Assembly: GCF_002929375.1 (NCBI RefSeq)
Contig: NZ_PJIP01000005.1
Span: 1-64,000 of the forward strand
Reading direction: 5' to 3'
DNA: 64,000 nt
Source: Arthrobacter sp. DWC3
GTDB taxonomy: Bacteria; Actinomycetota; Actinomycetes; Actinomycetales; Micrococcaceae
Shown: one piece after another, positions 16,953-25,246 of the stretch
How the letters are laid out: each line of letters opens with the position of its first letter
Numbering within the stretch: the stretch's first letter is position 1
Position numbers and translations under genes: made by a program
Notes under the pieces: generated by a model
Seen by the model: the letters and a program-made list of their open reading frames with translations, nothing else
The model's database searches: none
What the model was told of the DNA's origin: nothing

Positions 16953-17708
16953 TCAGTGGTCGAAGTGCGTGGCGACCGGTTCCGACTGCCCGACCGACTC
17001 CAGGATGCCGACGGCGAGCTCCCGGAGCTTCACGTTCCGGGCGGACGACGCCCGCCGGAGGATCGCGAACGCCTCCTGCTGGGTGCACCTGTTCTGGGCC
17101 ATGATCGCGCCCACGGCCATGTCGATGGTGGTGCGGGCCGTCATCGCGGCCTTGAGGTTCCGGCTGTCCTCGCTCAGCGTGGCGATCCGCACGGCGAGCC
17201 GCAGGGAGCGCGAGGCGTCCCGGGCCAGGCCCTCGGCCACCGCGATGCCCTTCGCGTCGAAGATGTCAGGGGTGGTCGAATAGAAGTCGAGACCGGCGCT
17301 GGCCCCGTCCTCGAGCCGGATGGGGATGCCGAGCGCGGAGCGGAGCCCGTAGGACGCGATGGCCTCGCGGTACTCGGGGAAGCGCTTCTCGGTCAGGAAG
17401 TCCCGGATGTGCACGGTCTCGCCCGTGCGCGCGGCCCTGAGGCAGGGGCCGTCGTCGAACCCGTACTGCACCTCGTCGACCTCGCGGGCACGGTCGCTGC
17501 TGCTCGCGACGGTGACCATGGACCGCGGGCGCAGGAGGGTCACCCCGCAGAACACCTCGCCGTAGGGTCCTGTGAACGCTTTCGACGCGACGGTCGCGAG
17601 ACCGGTGAGGAAGTCCTGCACGTCCCCGCTCTCGAGGACCATGTCCTGCAGCAGCGCCGTGACAGGGTCGCGCTCGGTCTCGTACTCGAGTTCTTCTTCA
17701 TCGGGCAT
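16953..17708 (-). CDS. GAF-ANTAR transcription antiterminator
   Basis: 251 residues. A GAF domain spans about residues 25-170 (DGPCLRAARTGETVHIRDF is its conserved centre) and a C-terminal ANTAR domain runs about 185-240 (RTTIDMAVGAIMAQNRCTQ, AFAILRRASSARNVKLRELA). ANTAR binds paired RNA hairpins to prevent termination, and GAF gates it with a signal that cannot be predicted here. A second GAF-ANTAR gene lies at 55378. I did not find the hexanucleotide-loop double hairpin that ANTAR proteins bind. The 291-bp divergent region 17709-17999 separates it from a GAF gene. Confidence 0.9.
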   Translation of the reverse strand: MPDEEELEYETERDPVTALLQDMVLESGDVQDFLTGLATVASKAFTGPYGEVFCGVTLLRPRSMVTVASSSDRAREVDEVQYGFDDGPCLRAARTGETVHIRDFLTEKRFPEYREAIASYGLRSALGIPIRLEDGASAGLDFYSTTPDIFDAKGIAVAEGLARDASRSLRLAVRIATLSEDSRNLKAAMTARTTIDMAVGAIMAQNRCTQQEAFAILRRASSARNVKLRELAVGILESVGQSEPVATHFDH

Positions 17709-17939
17709 GGGGGCTCTGGTCCGTTCGTCGCACCACGGAAGGAAGGGCTCCCTGCTGAACCGTCATCAGCGGGACCCCGGGAGGAATACCACTGCCTGAA
17801 CTATACGGCCCGGCGCGGGTCGGCCGCCCTCCAGCAGGCCCCGGCCCGGGCAAACGCCCTTTCCTTGCCCTGTCCACCCCTGCGGGTGTGTGCGCCGATC
17901 CGGCATGCAGCGCCCCCGGGGGCCTAGGATGAAGGGCAG

Positions 17940-17981
17940 CCGTGGGCGGCTGATGGCTCATCGTCCTGAGCTCGCCCACGG
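17940..17981 (+). promoter_or_regulatory. Bulged hairpin in the leader of the GAF gene
   Basis: CCGTGGGCG (17940-17948) and CGCCCACGG (17973-17981) pair perfectly. An inner stem GCTCA/TGAGC closes a TCGTCC loop. It ends 8 nt before the GGAAGAGGAA ribosome site of the gene starting at 18000. Role unknown; a leader regulatory element is possible. Confidence 0.5.
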
Positions 17982-17999
17982 ACGGAAGAGGAAACAGCA

Positions 18000-18866
18000 G
18001 TGACCGACGCATATCTCCAGCAGTGGACAGCCCTCGAAGCCGCGCGGGCCGCGGGCATCGAGCTCGAGCACGTGGGCATGAGTTATACCGCCATGGGCGG
18101 CACCCTCGACGAGTTCGACGTCGACGGTTACCTCCGCGGGCTGATCCGGCTGCCGCGGCGCGACCGGGACCTCATCGCCCAGGCCATCAACGAGATCATC
18201 GACACCTCAGGGTCGATGGCCGACGGCGCGCACTACAGCACCGACCGGGCGGCGTCCTCCTCGGGGTTCGAGGACTACCTCCGGCCGCTCAGCACCGATC
18301 CCGACGGGTACGGCTTCCACCGCCGGGCGCTCCGCCCCGACGCCACGATCGGCAAGGGCTCCGGGGGCGGCCCGGCGTCCGACGTGCGCGAGGACCTGGA
18401 GTTCCGGCGCCTGCAGGCCCTCTACGAGTCGGGCCTCCTCGACACCGGGGCCGAGGCGCGGTTCGACCTGCTGACCGCCCGGACCCGGGAGTGGTTCGAC
18501 GTCAGCTCGTCCTCGATCGCCCTCATCGCCGAGGACCGGCAGGTCATCAAGTCCCTCGCGGGTCCCATCGGGCAGGACCTGCCGCTCGATCTCTCCCTGT
18601 GTGCCGTGACTGTGACCGCGGACCGCACCCTCGTGATCCCGGACGCGAGCCTGCATTCCACCTACAGGGACCACCCCCTCGTCACGGGCGGCCCGAAGGT
18701 CCGTCTGTACGCAGGGCACCCCCTCACGTCCCTGGACGGCTGGCGCATCGGTTCACTCTGCGTCATGGACGTCAGGCCGCGCGACTTCACGGAGAACGAC
18801 GTGCGCGACCTGCAGGGCTTCGCCCAGCACGTCCAGGACGAGATCTGGCGAGGGTCGCTCGGCTAG
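18000..18866 (+). CDS. GAF-domain sensor protein
   Basis: 288 residues from GTG at 18000, with GGAAGAGGAA upstream. Residues 1-120 are a helical region I cannot place. From about 125 a GAF domain follows: DLEFRRLQALYESGLLDTG, WFDVSSSSIALIAEDRQVIK, LCAVTVTADRTLVIPDA and GWRIGSLCVMDVRPRDFTEND, the pattern of GAF proteins that accompany phytochrome-like and diguanylate-cyclase sensors. No output domain is present, so it may act on a partner such as the divergent GAF-ANTAR protein, which is inference. Confidence 0.75.
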   Translation: MTDAYLQQWTALEAARAAGIELEHVGMSYTAMGGTLDEFDVDGYLRGLIRLPRRDRDLIAQAINEIIDTSGSMADGAHYSTDRAASSSGFEDYLRPLSTDPDGYGFHRRALRPDATIGKGSGGGPASDVREDLEFRRLQALYESGLLDTGAEARFDLLTARTREWFDVSSSSIALIAEDRQVIKSLAGPIGQDLPLDLSLCAVTVTADRTLVIPDASLHSTYRDHPLVTGGPKVRLYAGHPLTSLDGWRIGSLCVMDVRPRDFTENDVRDLQGFAQHVQDEIWRGSLG

Positions 18867-18879
18867 CAGTCCGCACTCC

Positions 18880-19038
18880 GTGGCAGCGCGGATCCGTCCC
18901 ACCACCGGACTTCGGAGGATCCGTGCACCGCGTGCGTCACCCTACGTCACGTGGGCCGCCGTCCTCGTGGTCATCCTGATCGTCCAGGTCATGCAGCTGT
19001 TCGGCAACACGGTGGCCCGCAAGGTCCTGCGGCGCTGA
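18880..19038 (+). pseudogene. Remnant of a methionine ABC permease (MetI-like) C-terminus
   Basis: A 52-codon open frame (GTG at 18880) ends in one transmembrane segment with YVTWAAVLVVILIVQVMQ followed by LFGNTVARKVLRR. This matches the last helix and basic tail of MetI permeases, where a VQ..Q..GN..AR pattern closes the protein. The preceding 30 residues are Arg rich and resemble only faintly the GYxRF segment normally there, and the rest of metI is absent. No ribosome site is evident. A free-standing single-helix protein cannot be excluded. Confidence 0.5.
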
Positions 19039-19079
19039 CGCGGTGCGGCACTCCCCCGCAGCTGAACGAGGAGGTCGGC

Positions 19080-20129
19080 TCAGTGCCCGTCCGGGGCGGG
19101 CGCCGGTGACCAGCCGAGAGCCGGCCCCAGGGTGGCGGCGATGTCCGTGAGGATCTGGACATAGTCCTCATGGTCGAAACTGAAGGGCAGGGCGAATGCC
19201 ACCTCGTCGACCTCCTGGAACCCGGCGTGGTGGTACAGCTGCTCGGCGATGCTGTCGCTGGAACCGATGAGGTCCGGGGCGAACAGCATCCCCCGCGGGC
19301 CCTGCGGTGCCCGGGTGCGCGGCAGGCGTTCCTGCACGTACTGCCTGTACTTCTCCCGCTGGCCGGCCGACGCCGAATCGGTGGGGATCACCACCAGGCC
19401 CTGCGAGACCCGGGCGGTCCCGGGCGCGCGGGTCCACGCCGCCTCCCGGAAGGCACGGATCTGGGACTGCTGGATGCGGGCGAAATCGGGCTCCTGGCCC
19501 TCCTCGGGGAAGATCACGCTGCTGGAGAGCAGATGGAAGCCGTGTGCCCCCGCCCACACGGCCGATCTCCTGCTCCCCGCCCCGTACCACAGGCGGTCCC
19601 GGAGCCCGGGGGAGTGGGGCTCCACCCGATCCGAGAACTCCTCGACCACGCCCTGCCTGCCGGAGAACGCCCGCACCGGTTCGCCCGCGACGAAGCGGGC
19701 GAACCGTTCAACGCGTGCATAGCCGAAGTCCTCGAGGTCCGACGACTCCGGGTACAGCTCGTGCCTCACGCTGTCGTAGTGCATCGGTTCACCCACGCTC
19801 ACGCCCGAATTGATCCGTCCACCCGACAGCAGGTCCACCGTGGCCAGGTCCTCGGCCAGGCGCAGCGGGTTCTCCCAGCCCAGGGGCGTCACCGCCGTGC
19901 CGATCTCGATCCGCGAGGTGCGCTGGCCGGCGGCGGCCATCACCGCGATCGGCGAGGAGATGCCGAACTGCAGGTGCCGGTGGCGCAGCCAGGCGCTGTC
20001 GAATCCGAGCCGCTCGCCGAGTTCGATGATCTGCAGGGTCGATTCGTGCCCCGCGGCCGGGTCGGCCGGGTCGAACAGGCCGATCGTGAGGAATCCGAGC
20101 TTGCGGAGAGGACGCGGGGAGAGGGGCAT
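19080..20129 (-). CDS. LLM class flavin-dependent oxidoreductase
   Basis: 349 residues. Bacterial-luciferase-like (F420/FMN) TIM-barrel pattern: GFDSAWLRHRHLQFGISSP, RIEIGTAVTPLGWENPLRLAEDLATVD, LSGGRINSGVSVG near residues 100-112 and YGAGSRRSAVWAGAHGFHLL. The subgroup is the putative FMN-dependent monooxygenase often found next to methionine ABC transporter genes, used in sulfur acquisition or xenobiotic oxidation. A metI-like remnant lies just downstream and fits such an ancestral locus. Substrate is unknown. Confidence 0.85.
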   Translation of the reverse strand: MPLSPRPLRKLGFLTIGLFDPADPAAGHESTLQIIELGERLGFDSAWLRHRHLQFGISSPIAVMAAAGQRTSRIEIGTAVTPLGWENPLRLAEDLATVDLLSGGRINSGVSVGEPMHYDSVRHELYPESSDLEDFGYARVERFARFVAGEPVRAFSGRQGVVEEFSDRVEPHSPGLRDRLWYGAGSRRSAVWAGAHGFHLLSSSVIFPEEGQEPDFARIQQSQIRAFREAAWTRAPGTARVSQGLVVIPTDSASAGQREKYRQYVQERLPRTRAPQGPRGMLFAPDLIGSSDSIAEQLYHHAGFQEVDEVAFALPFSFDHEDYVQILTDIAATLGPALGWSPAPAPDGH

Positions 20130-20238
20130 GGCTTCCTTCGAAGGACCGGTGGACGTCGGATCCCACCCTAGGCCCCGGACCCGGCGACGCGTGCGCGGTC
20201 GGCGCCCCGGGGATCACCGCGCGTCGGGGAACGGGCGG

Positions 20239-21369
20239 CTACGGGTGGACGCGCGGGGAGGACACCCTGCCGGGCCGGAAGCGTCCCGGCACCGTGTCCC
20301 GTCCCTCCACCAGCGCCAGGACCAGGTCGCCGAGCAGCGGGGCGAACTTCGCGCCGTGACCCGAGCACGCGGACAGGACCGTGACGCCATCCGCCCGGTC
20401 GAGCACGAAGTCCTCCGTCGGGGTGTTCGTGAACAGGCAGGTGGTCTCCGCGTACGGTTCCGGCACGAGGCCCGGCAGGTGGCGCTCCACGTAGGCGACG
20501 ACGCGCCGCCGGTTCTCGCCGTGGACCACGCCGTCCTGCGCCGCCGCCGAGCGGATGCGCCGGCCGCCGTTGTACTCCGCCACCTTCTGGCCCGACCAGC
20601 CGGCGTCCCTGCCGCCCGGCAGGCCGTAGACCACCAGGTCCTCCGTCTTGTGGATGAACGTCGGCCATCCGTCCCCGTCGCCCGCGTACGGGAAGTGGTA
20701 GGCCTGCTCCTGCCGCACCTCGAGGGGCGGCAGCGCGGCGACGAACGCCTCCGGGAGGCCGAGATCGGCGAGCAGGTCGGGAAGCCAGCCGCCCGCCGCG
20801 ACGACCACCTGCTCGGCGTCGGCCCACCGGCCGTCAGCGGCGTGCACGCGGTACCCGCGGCCGTGGCGCCGTACCCCGGACACGCGCCACCCCTGCTCCA
20901 CCGCAGCCCCGTGGGAGCGCGCCTGGTCGAGCATGGCGACGACGGCGGCCTCGGCGTCGAGCACCCCCGCGCCGGGATGCCACAGGACCGGCGTCCGGAA
21001 CTCCAGGTCCCAGCGCGCGGAGGCCTCCGCGGCACCGAGCAACTCATGTTCCACCCCCGCCGACGCCAGCACCCGGGCGAAACCCGCCGGGTCGTGGCGC
21101 TCGCCGTGGTCGAGGGCCCCGGTCCGCGTGAGGAGGGTGCTGCCGGCGGCCTCCAGCTCGGCCCACCCTCGGGCCGACTCCCGCACCAGGTCCACGTAGA
21201 GCCGGTCGGCGTAGGCGTACCGGAAGATCCGCGCCGAGCCGTGCGAGCTGCCCCGACGATGGGCCGGGGTGTCCTGTTCCAGGACGACGACGTCGTGCCC
21301 GGCCTGCGCGAGCCGCCACGCGGCCGAGGACCCGGCGAGGCCGGCGCCGATCACCACGATGCTCGTCAC
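20239..21369 (-). CDS. FAD-dependent amine oxidase, sarcosine oxidase / N-methyltryptophan oxidase-like
   Basis: 376 residues from GTG at 21369, preceded by GGAGAGGAG and overlapping the upstream stop by GTGA. The N-terminal dinucleotide-binding motif is GAGLAGSSAAWRLAQAG, followed by the MSOX/SolA pattern GSSHGSARIFRYAYAD. The covalent-flavin region near the C-terminus reads VLSACSGHGAKFAPLLG, with Cys in the SolA/MSOX 8alpha-S-cysteinyl position. It likely oxidises an N-methyl amino acid, giving formaldehyde and hydrogen peroxide. A longer upstream frame is the shadow of the PabB gene. Confidence 0.88.
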   Translation of the reverse strand: MTSIVVIGAGLAGSSAAWRLAQAGHDVVVLEQDTPAHRRGSSHGSARIFRYAYADRLYVDLVRESARGWAELEAAGSTLLTRTGALDHGERHDPAGFARVLASAGVEHELLGAAEASARWDLEFRTPVLWHPGAGVLDAEAAVVAMLDQARSHGAAVEQGWRVSGVRRHGRGYRVHAADGRWADAEQVVVAAGGWLPDLLADLGLPEAFVAALPPLEVRQEQAYHFPYAGDGDGWPTFIHKTEDLVVYGLPGGRDAGWSGQKVAEYNGGRRIRSAAAQDGVVHGENRRRVVAYVERHLPGLVPEPYAETTCLFTNTPTEDFVLDRADGVTVLSACSGHGAKFAPLLGDLVLALVEGRDTVPGRFRPGRVSSPRVHP

Positions 21370-23552
21370 GGGGCGCTCCTCTCCGGCTCCGGTGCCCGGC
21401 GCGGGCGGGGCACCCGCGGCAAGGCTGCCGGCGCGGGCGGATCCGGGAACGCGGCACCCAGCGCCGAGAGGACGCCGTGCGCCTTCGTGCGCACTTCGGC
21501 CCACTCCTCCTCGGGGTCCGAATCCGCCGTGATCGCCCCGCCCACGCCCAGCGTCAGGCGGGTGCCGTCGTGCGGACCCTCGTCCTCCTGGAGCACGAGG
21601 GTGCGGATGACGACGGCGAGGTCGGTGGCACCCGTGAGGCTGAAGTATCCGGCGGCGCCGGCGTAGGGGCCACGCGGCGCCGCCTCGAGGCGATCGAGGA
21701 TGGCCATGGTGCTGATCTTCGGCGCCCCGGTCATGGACCCTGCGGGGAACGCCGATGCCACCACACCGGCCCGCGCGCTCCCGGGGCGCAGCCGGGCGTC
21801 GATGGTGCTGACCATCTGGTGCACGGTGGCGTACGTCTCGATGGCACACAGTCGGCTGACCGTGACCGACCCCGGGACCGCGTGGTGGGAGAGGTCGTTG
21901 CGCAGGAGGTCGACGATCATGATGTTCTCGGCGCGGTCCTTCGGCGACGTCCTGAGGTCGTCGATCAGCGCGGCGTCGGCGGCCGGGTCCGCGGAGCGGC
22001 CGCGCGTGCCCTTGATGGGTTCCGCCCGCATGCGTCCGTCCGCGGTGAGCCGCAGGAAGCGTTCGGGGGACGTGCTCGCGACGGCGAAGCCCGGGAAGCG
22101 CAGGAAGTGCGCGAACGGCGCGGGGCTCACCGCGCGCAACCGGAGGTAGGCGTCCAGCGGGTCGAGGCGGTCCCCGGCCTCCAGGCGTGCCGCGAGCGAC
22201 GTCGTCAGGCACACCTCGTAGGTGGTGCCCTCCGCGATCTCCGCCTGGGCCTGCCGGATCTTCGCCACGTACCCGGCCTGCGTGTCCCGTGCCTCGAACC
22301 GCGGCACCGGGGGCGGCGGCGTCGCCGGCAGGGGATCCGGCGCCATCACGGCCGCGCGCGCCCGCGCCAGCCAGGCGTCCCGGTCGGCGTCGGGCCGCCC
22401 GTCGGAGAGCGTCAGGAGGAAGACGGCGCCGTCGGCGTGGTCGAGGACGACGGCGCGGCCCGCGAAGAGGAGCGCGGCGTCGGGCAGGTCCGCGGCGGGC
22501 CGGATGTCAGCGCCGCCCGTCTCGCGCTTCAGCTCGTACCCGAGGTAGCCCAGCCAGCCGAGCCCGAAGTCGCAGGCGAGGCCGTCCGGGACGCGCACGG
22601 CGCGCCGCCCCCAGACGTCGTCGAGCCAGCGGAAGAAGGGCTCGCGGATCCGGGTGGTCACCGGGCCCGCCACGATGTCCGTGACGCCGTCGCGGTGCAG
22701 GGCCAGCTGTCCGAAGGCCCCGCCGGCATCGGCCATGATGCTGAAGCGGCTGCGCCCGCCGGTCGGAGCATCGGTCGGCGGGCCGGTCAGGGCCGGCATG
22801 TCCACCGGGCGCGCCGCGGCGTCCGAGCTGTCCAGCCAGACCGCCGCGGGCGCCTCGCCGTACAGGGTGCGGAACAGGGCCGCGGCATCCGGTGCCGCGT
22901 CGAGCCGCTCGCAGTCCAGCGTCAGTCCCCGCCTGCCCGCGCGCTCCGGCGCCAGCAGGACGGTGCAGGAGGGCAGCCCCGTGAGGGCGAGACGCACGGC
23001 GTGCGGCGACGGTGGTCCGCGGTGCCCCTGCACCACGACGTCCGCTGCGGCGCCGGGGTCGTCGGCCGCGAGCCAGCGGTCCTCCTGGTCGGCCCAGCGC
23101 TGCCAGAAGGGAGCATAGGCGTCGCCGTCGCGCCCGATCGCCGTCCGGTGCCGCACCTCGGCGTCGGCCTCCACCCAGATGACGGCGTCGAGCCGGGCGC
23201 GCGCTGCAGCCGCCGCAGCACCCACGCCCTCGAGGAGCACGATCTCGGCCGCCGTCGTCGTGCGCTCCGCGCCGTCCACTCCCCGCACCCAGTCCCAGGC
23301 GTTCCAGCGTGCCGCCCGACCTGCCCGCAGGGGGGTGAGGACGTGCTCCACGTAGCGGGTGATGCCGGCGTCGAGCCCGTCCCAGCCGGGGTAGATGTCC
23401 TCGAGGTGGAAGAGGCTGACGGTGTGGTGCTCGCGCAGGAGGGCGGCGAGCTCGACGGCGAGGGTCGTCTTGCCGGCGCCGGACCGGCCGTCGATCGCGA
23501 TGAGGAGGGGGGCGGGTGCCGTGCTGCTCGCGGTGCCGGGTGCGTCGGGCAT
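21366..23552 (-). CDS. pabB: Fusion: uridine-kinase-like P-loop domain + aminodeoxychorismate synthase component I
   Basis: 728 residues. Residues 1 to about 200 form a P-loop kinase-like domain: AIDGRSGAGKTTLAVELA (about 19-36), LFHLEDIYPGWDGLD and EIVLLEGVGA. From about 250 a PabB/TrpE chorismate-binding domain follows, with AEPIKGTRGRS (the PIKGT lysine of aminodeoxychorismate synthase), DRAENIMIVDLLRNDL, SMTGAPKISTM and LTLGVGGAITADSD. The second half converts chorismate plus ammonia to aminodeoxychorismate for folate. The role of the first domain is unknown. It lies 3 nt after the LysE gene and overlaps the oxidase gene. Confidence 0.88.
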   Translation of the reverse strand: MPDAPGTASSTAPAPLLIAIDGRSGAGKTTLAVELAALLREHHTVSLFHLEDIYPGWDGLDAGITRYVEHVLTPLRAGRAARWNAWDWVRGVDGAERTTTAAEIVLLEGVGAAAAAARARLDAVIWVEADAEVRHRTAIGRDGDAYAPFWQRWADQEDRWLAADDPGAAADVVVQGHRGPPSPHAVRLALTGLPSCTVLLAPERAGRRGLTLDCERLDAAPDAAALFRTLYGEAPAAVWLDSSDAAARPVDMPALTGPPTDAPTGGRSRFSIMADAGGAFGQLALHRDGVTDIVAGPVTTRIREPFFRWLDDVWGRRAVRVPDGLACDFGLGWLGYLGYELKRETGGADIRPAADLPDAALLFAGRAVVLDHADGAVFLLTLSDGRPDADRDAWLARARAAVMAPDPLPATPPPPVPRFEARDTQAGYVAKIRQAQAEIAEGTTYEVCLTTSLAARLEAGDRLDPLDAYLRLRAVSPAPFAHFLRFPGFAVASTSPERFLRLTADGRMRAEPIKGTRGRSADPAADAALIDDLRTSPKDRAENIMIVDLLRNDLSHHAVPGSVTVSRLCAIETYATVHQMVSTIDARLRPGSARAGVVASAFPAGSMTGAPKISTMAILDRLEAAPRGPYAGAAGYFSLTGATDLAVVIRTLVLQEDEGPHDGTRLTLGVGGAITADSDPEEEWAEVRTKAHGVLSALGAAFPDPPAPAALPRVPRPRRAPEPERSAP

Positions 23553-23555
23553 GGC

Positions 23556-24173
23556 TCAGGCCAGGGCGAGCAGGGCGCCGACGCCCACGAACAGGGACCC
23601 GAACGTGCGGTTGAGGATCCTCTGGCCGCGCTCGTCCTCGGTGAAGCGCCGGAACGAGCGCGCCGTGCCCGCGTAGAAGAACCACATGACCAGGACGTCG
23701 ATGACGATCACGGTCGCGGTCAGCACGCCGTACTGGGGCAGCAGCGGCTCCTCCGGCCGGATGAACTGCGGGATGAGCGCGAGGAAGAACACGATGGCCT
23801 TGGGGTTGAGCAGGTTCACCCACACGCCGCGGCGGACCATCGACAGGGCCCCCTCGCTGCCCTGCAGGGCACGGACCTCGCTGTGCTCGGGGCGCGCGAG
23901 GAACCTCCGCACCCCCAGGTACACGAGGTAGGCGGCGCCGATGTACCGGATGAGGCTGAACGCGAGGGGCGAGTTCGCGACGAGGAGGCCCACGCCGGCG
24001 CCGGCGATGCCGATGTGCACCAGCAGGGCCGTCTGCTGGCCCAGGATGCCCCAGATGGAGCGACGGAACCCGACGGCCAGGGCGTTGCTCATCGTGTTGA
24101 CGGCTCCGGCGCCGGGCATGAAGCTGATGAGCGTCTGGGCGCCGAGGAGCGCCAGCCAGAGGGAGGGATTCAC
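23556..24173 (-). CDS. LysE/RhtB family amino-acid exporter
   Basis: 205 residues from GTG at 24173. About six transmembrane segments with the LysE-type N-terminus (LLGAQTLISFMPGAGAVNTMSNA) and central YIGAAYLVYLGVRRFL and WVNLLNPKAIVFFLALIPQF, a hallmark of the family. It likely exports basic or neutral amino acids or related metabolites. It lies between the phosphatase (23 nt) and PabB fusion (3 nt) genes in one operon. Confidence 0.9.
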   Translation of the reverse strand: MNPSLWLALLGAQTLISFMPGAGAVNTMSNALAVGFRRSIWGILGQQTALLVHIGIAGAGVGLLVANSPLAFSLIRYIGAAYLVYLGVRRFLARPEHSEVRALQGSEGALSMVRRGVWVNLLNPKAIVFFLALIPQFIRPEEPLLPQYGVLTATVIVIDVLVMWFFYAGTARSFRRFTEDERGQRILNRTFGSLFVGVGALLALA

Positions 24174-24196
24174 CCGTTCATGGTATGCGCCGCGCG

Positions 24197-24706
24197 TCAG
24201 CGGCCCGTACCGTCGGCGTCGAGCTCGTGCCGGACGTACTTGACCACGCCGTCCACGGCGCCGTCGACCATCTTCCAGGTGGCCTCGAAGTCGCTCGCAT
24301 CGCCGTACCAGGGGTCGTAGATGCCGAGGTGCTCGAGCTCCGTGTCCGTGGTGGTCGGGTCGAACTCGCGCAGCAGGTGGATCTTCTCCCGCGCGTCGGC
24401 GTCCGGGGCGTTCTCGCGCAGGTGCCGGTAGTGGTCGAGGTCGAGGGCGAGGATGAGCTCGCGCTCGCCGTACCAGCCCGGCTCGAACACACGTGCCCGG
24501 TGCAGGTGGCTGTCGATGCCGAGCTCGGACAGTTTCGCGGCGGCCCGCTCGTCGATCGGCCGGCCGGCCTCCCAGTCCGTGGTGCCCGCGGAGTCGACGA
24601 CGACGTCGTCCGCCATGCCCGCGTCCGCGAAGGCGCGGGTCAGCATGAGCTCGGCCATGGGGGAGCGGCAGATGTTCCCGGTGCAGACGGTGACGATGCG
24701 GTACAT
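24197..24706 (-). CDS. Low-molecular-weight protein-tyrosine phosphatase
   Basis: 169 residues. The N-terminal phosphate loop is CTGNICRS, giving CX5R with nucleophile Cys8 and Arg14. The general acid is Asp131 in YDPWYG. These are the catalytic residues of LMW-PTPs, which dephosphorylate tyrosine (or arsenate in related enzymes). The length is usual for actinobacterial PtpA-type enzymes. It starts 9 nt after the stop of the preceding membrane-protein gene, so the two are probably cotranscribed. Confidence 0.93.
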   Translation of the reverse strand: MYRIVTVCTGNICRSPMAELMLTRAFADAGMADDVVVDSAGTTDWEAGRPIDERAAAKLSELGIDSHLHRARVFEPGWYGERELILALDLDHYRHLRENAPDADAREKIHLLREFDPTTTDTELEHLGIYDPWYGDASDFEATWKMVDGAVDGVVKYVRHELDADGTGR

Positions 24707-24715
24707 CCAGCCAGC

Positions 24716-25108
24716 CTAGCTGCGCTGCCCCTCCCGGGAGGGTCGGACCTCGTCGGGTCGCCGGTCGAAGGGTGAGAAGCCGTACGTCTCGCTGAAGCGG
24801 CGGATCCAGCGCAGGCGCGCCAGGCCGACGTGGATCCCGAACGCGCCGACGGCGCCGAGGCCGAGGAGCATCATCGCGCCCACCACGAGCGCGCCGGCCT
24901 CACCGGACCCGGCGAACGCGACGACGCCACGGAGCCCGATGGCGACGCCCATGAGCACCAGCGCCACCCCGAACAGGGCGGTGTTGCGCGGATTGCCGAA
25001 GGGGTGGATGCCCTGCCGGCTGTTCGGGTGCGCGGAGGGGTAGGGCTCCTTCAGATCCGGCGGGACATGCGCGTCCCACTGCCGGGGACGCCAGAGCGGC
25101 GCGCTCAC
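24716..25108 (-). CDS. Two-helix membrane protein, function unknown
   Basis: 130 residues from GTG at 25108. A polar N-terminus (residues 1-40, Pro and His rich) is followed by two hydrophobic segments (about 44-65 and 72-93) and a basic C-terminal tail with LARLRWIRRFSETYGFSPF. I do not recognise the family. It heads a minus-strand run (this gene, phosphatase, LysE, PabB fusion, oxidase). The 138 bp upstream (25109-25246) show no gene. Confidence 0.6.
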   Translation of the reverse strand: MSAPLWRPRQWDAHVPPDLKEPYPSAHPNSRQGIHPFGNPRNTALFGVALVLMGVAIGLRGVVAFAGSGEAGALVVGAMMLLGLGAVGAFGIHVGLARLRWIRRFSETYGFSPFDRRPDEVRPSREGQRS

Positions 25109-25246
25109 CGCTGTACGGCCCGAGCACCGGACAGCATCGTCGGCCTCACCGATGGCGCGATCGGGTCCACGCCGACAGTGCCGTCCGTACCGTTCACCAT
25201 CGCTTGTTCCCCCTGCGGTCGAGACCTGGACGCCACCCTACCGGGG

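Noticed and set aside
17709-17999. ANTAR-type double hairpin with hexanucleotide loops in the divergent GAF region
   Set aside because: The hairpin at 17940 has the wrong loop sequence (TCGTCC) and I could not find the paired second stem, so it is listed only as a structured leader.
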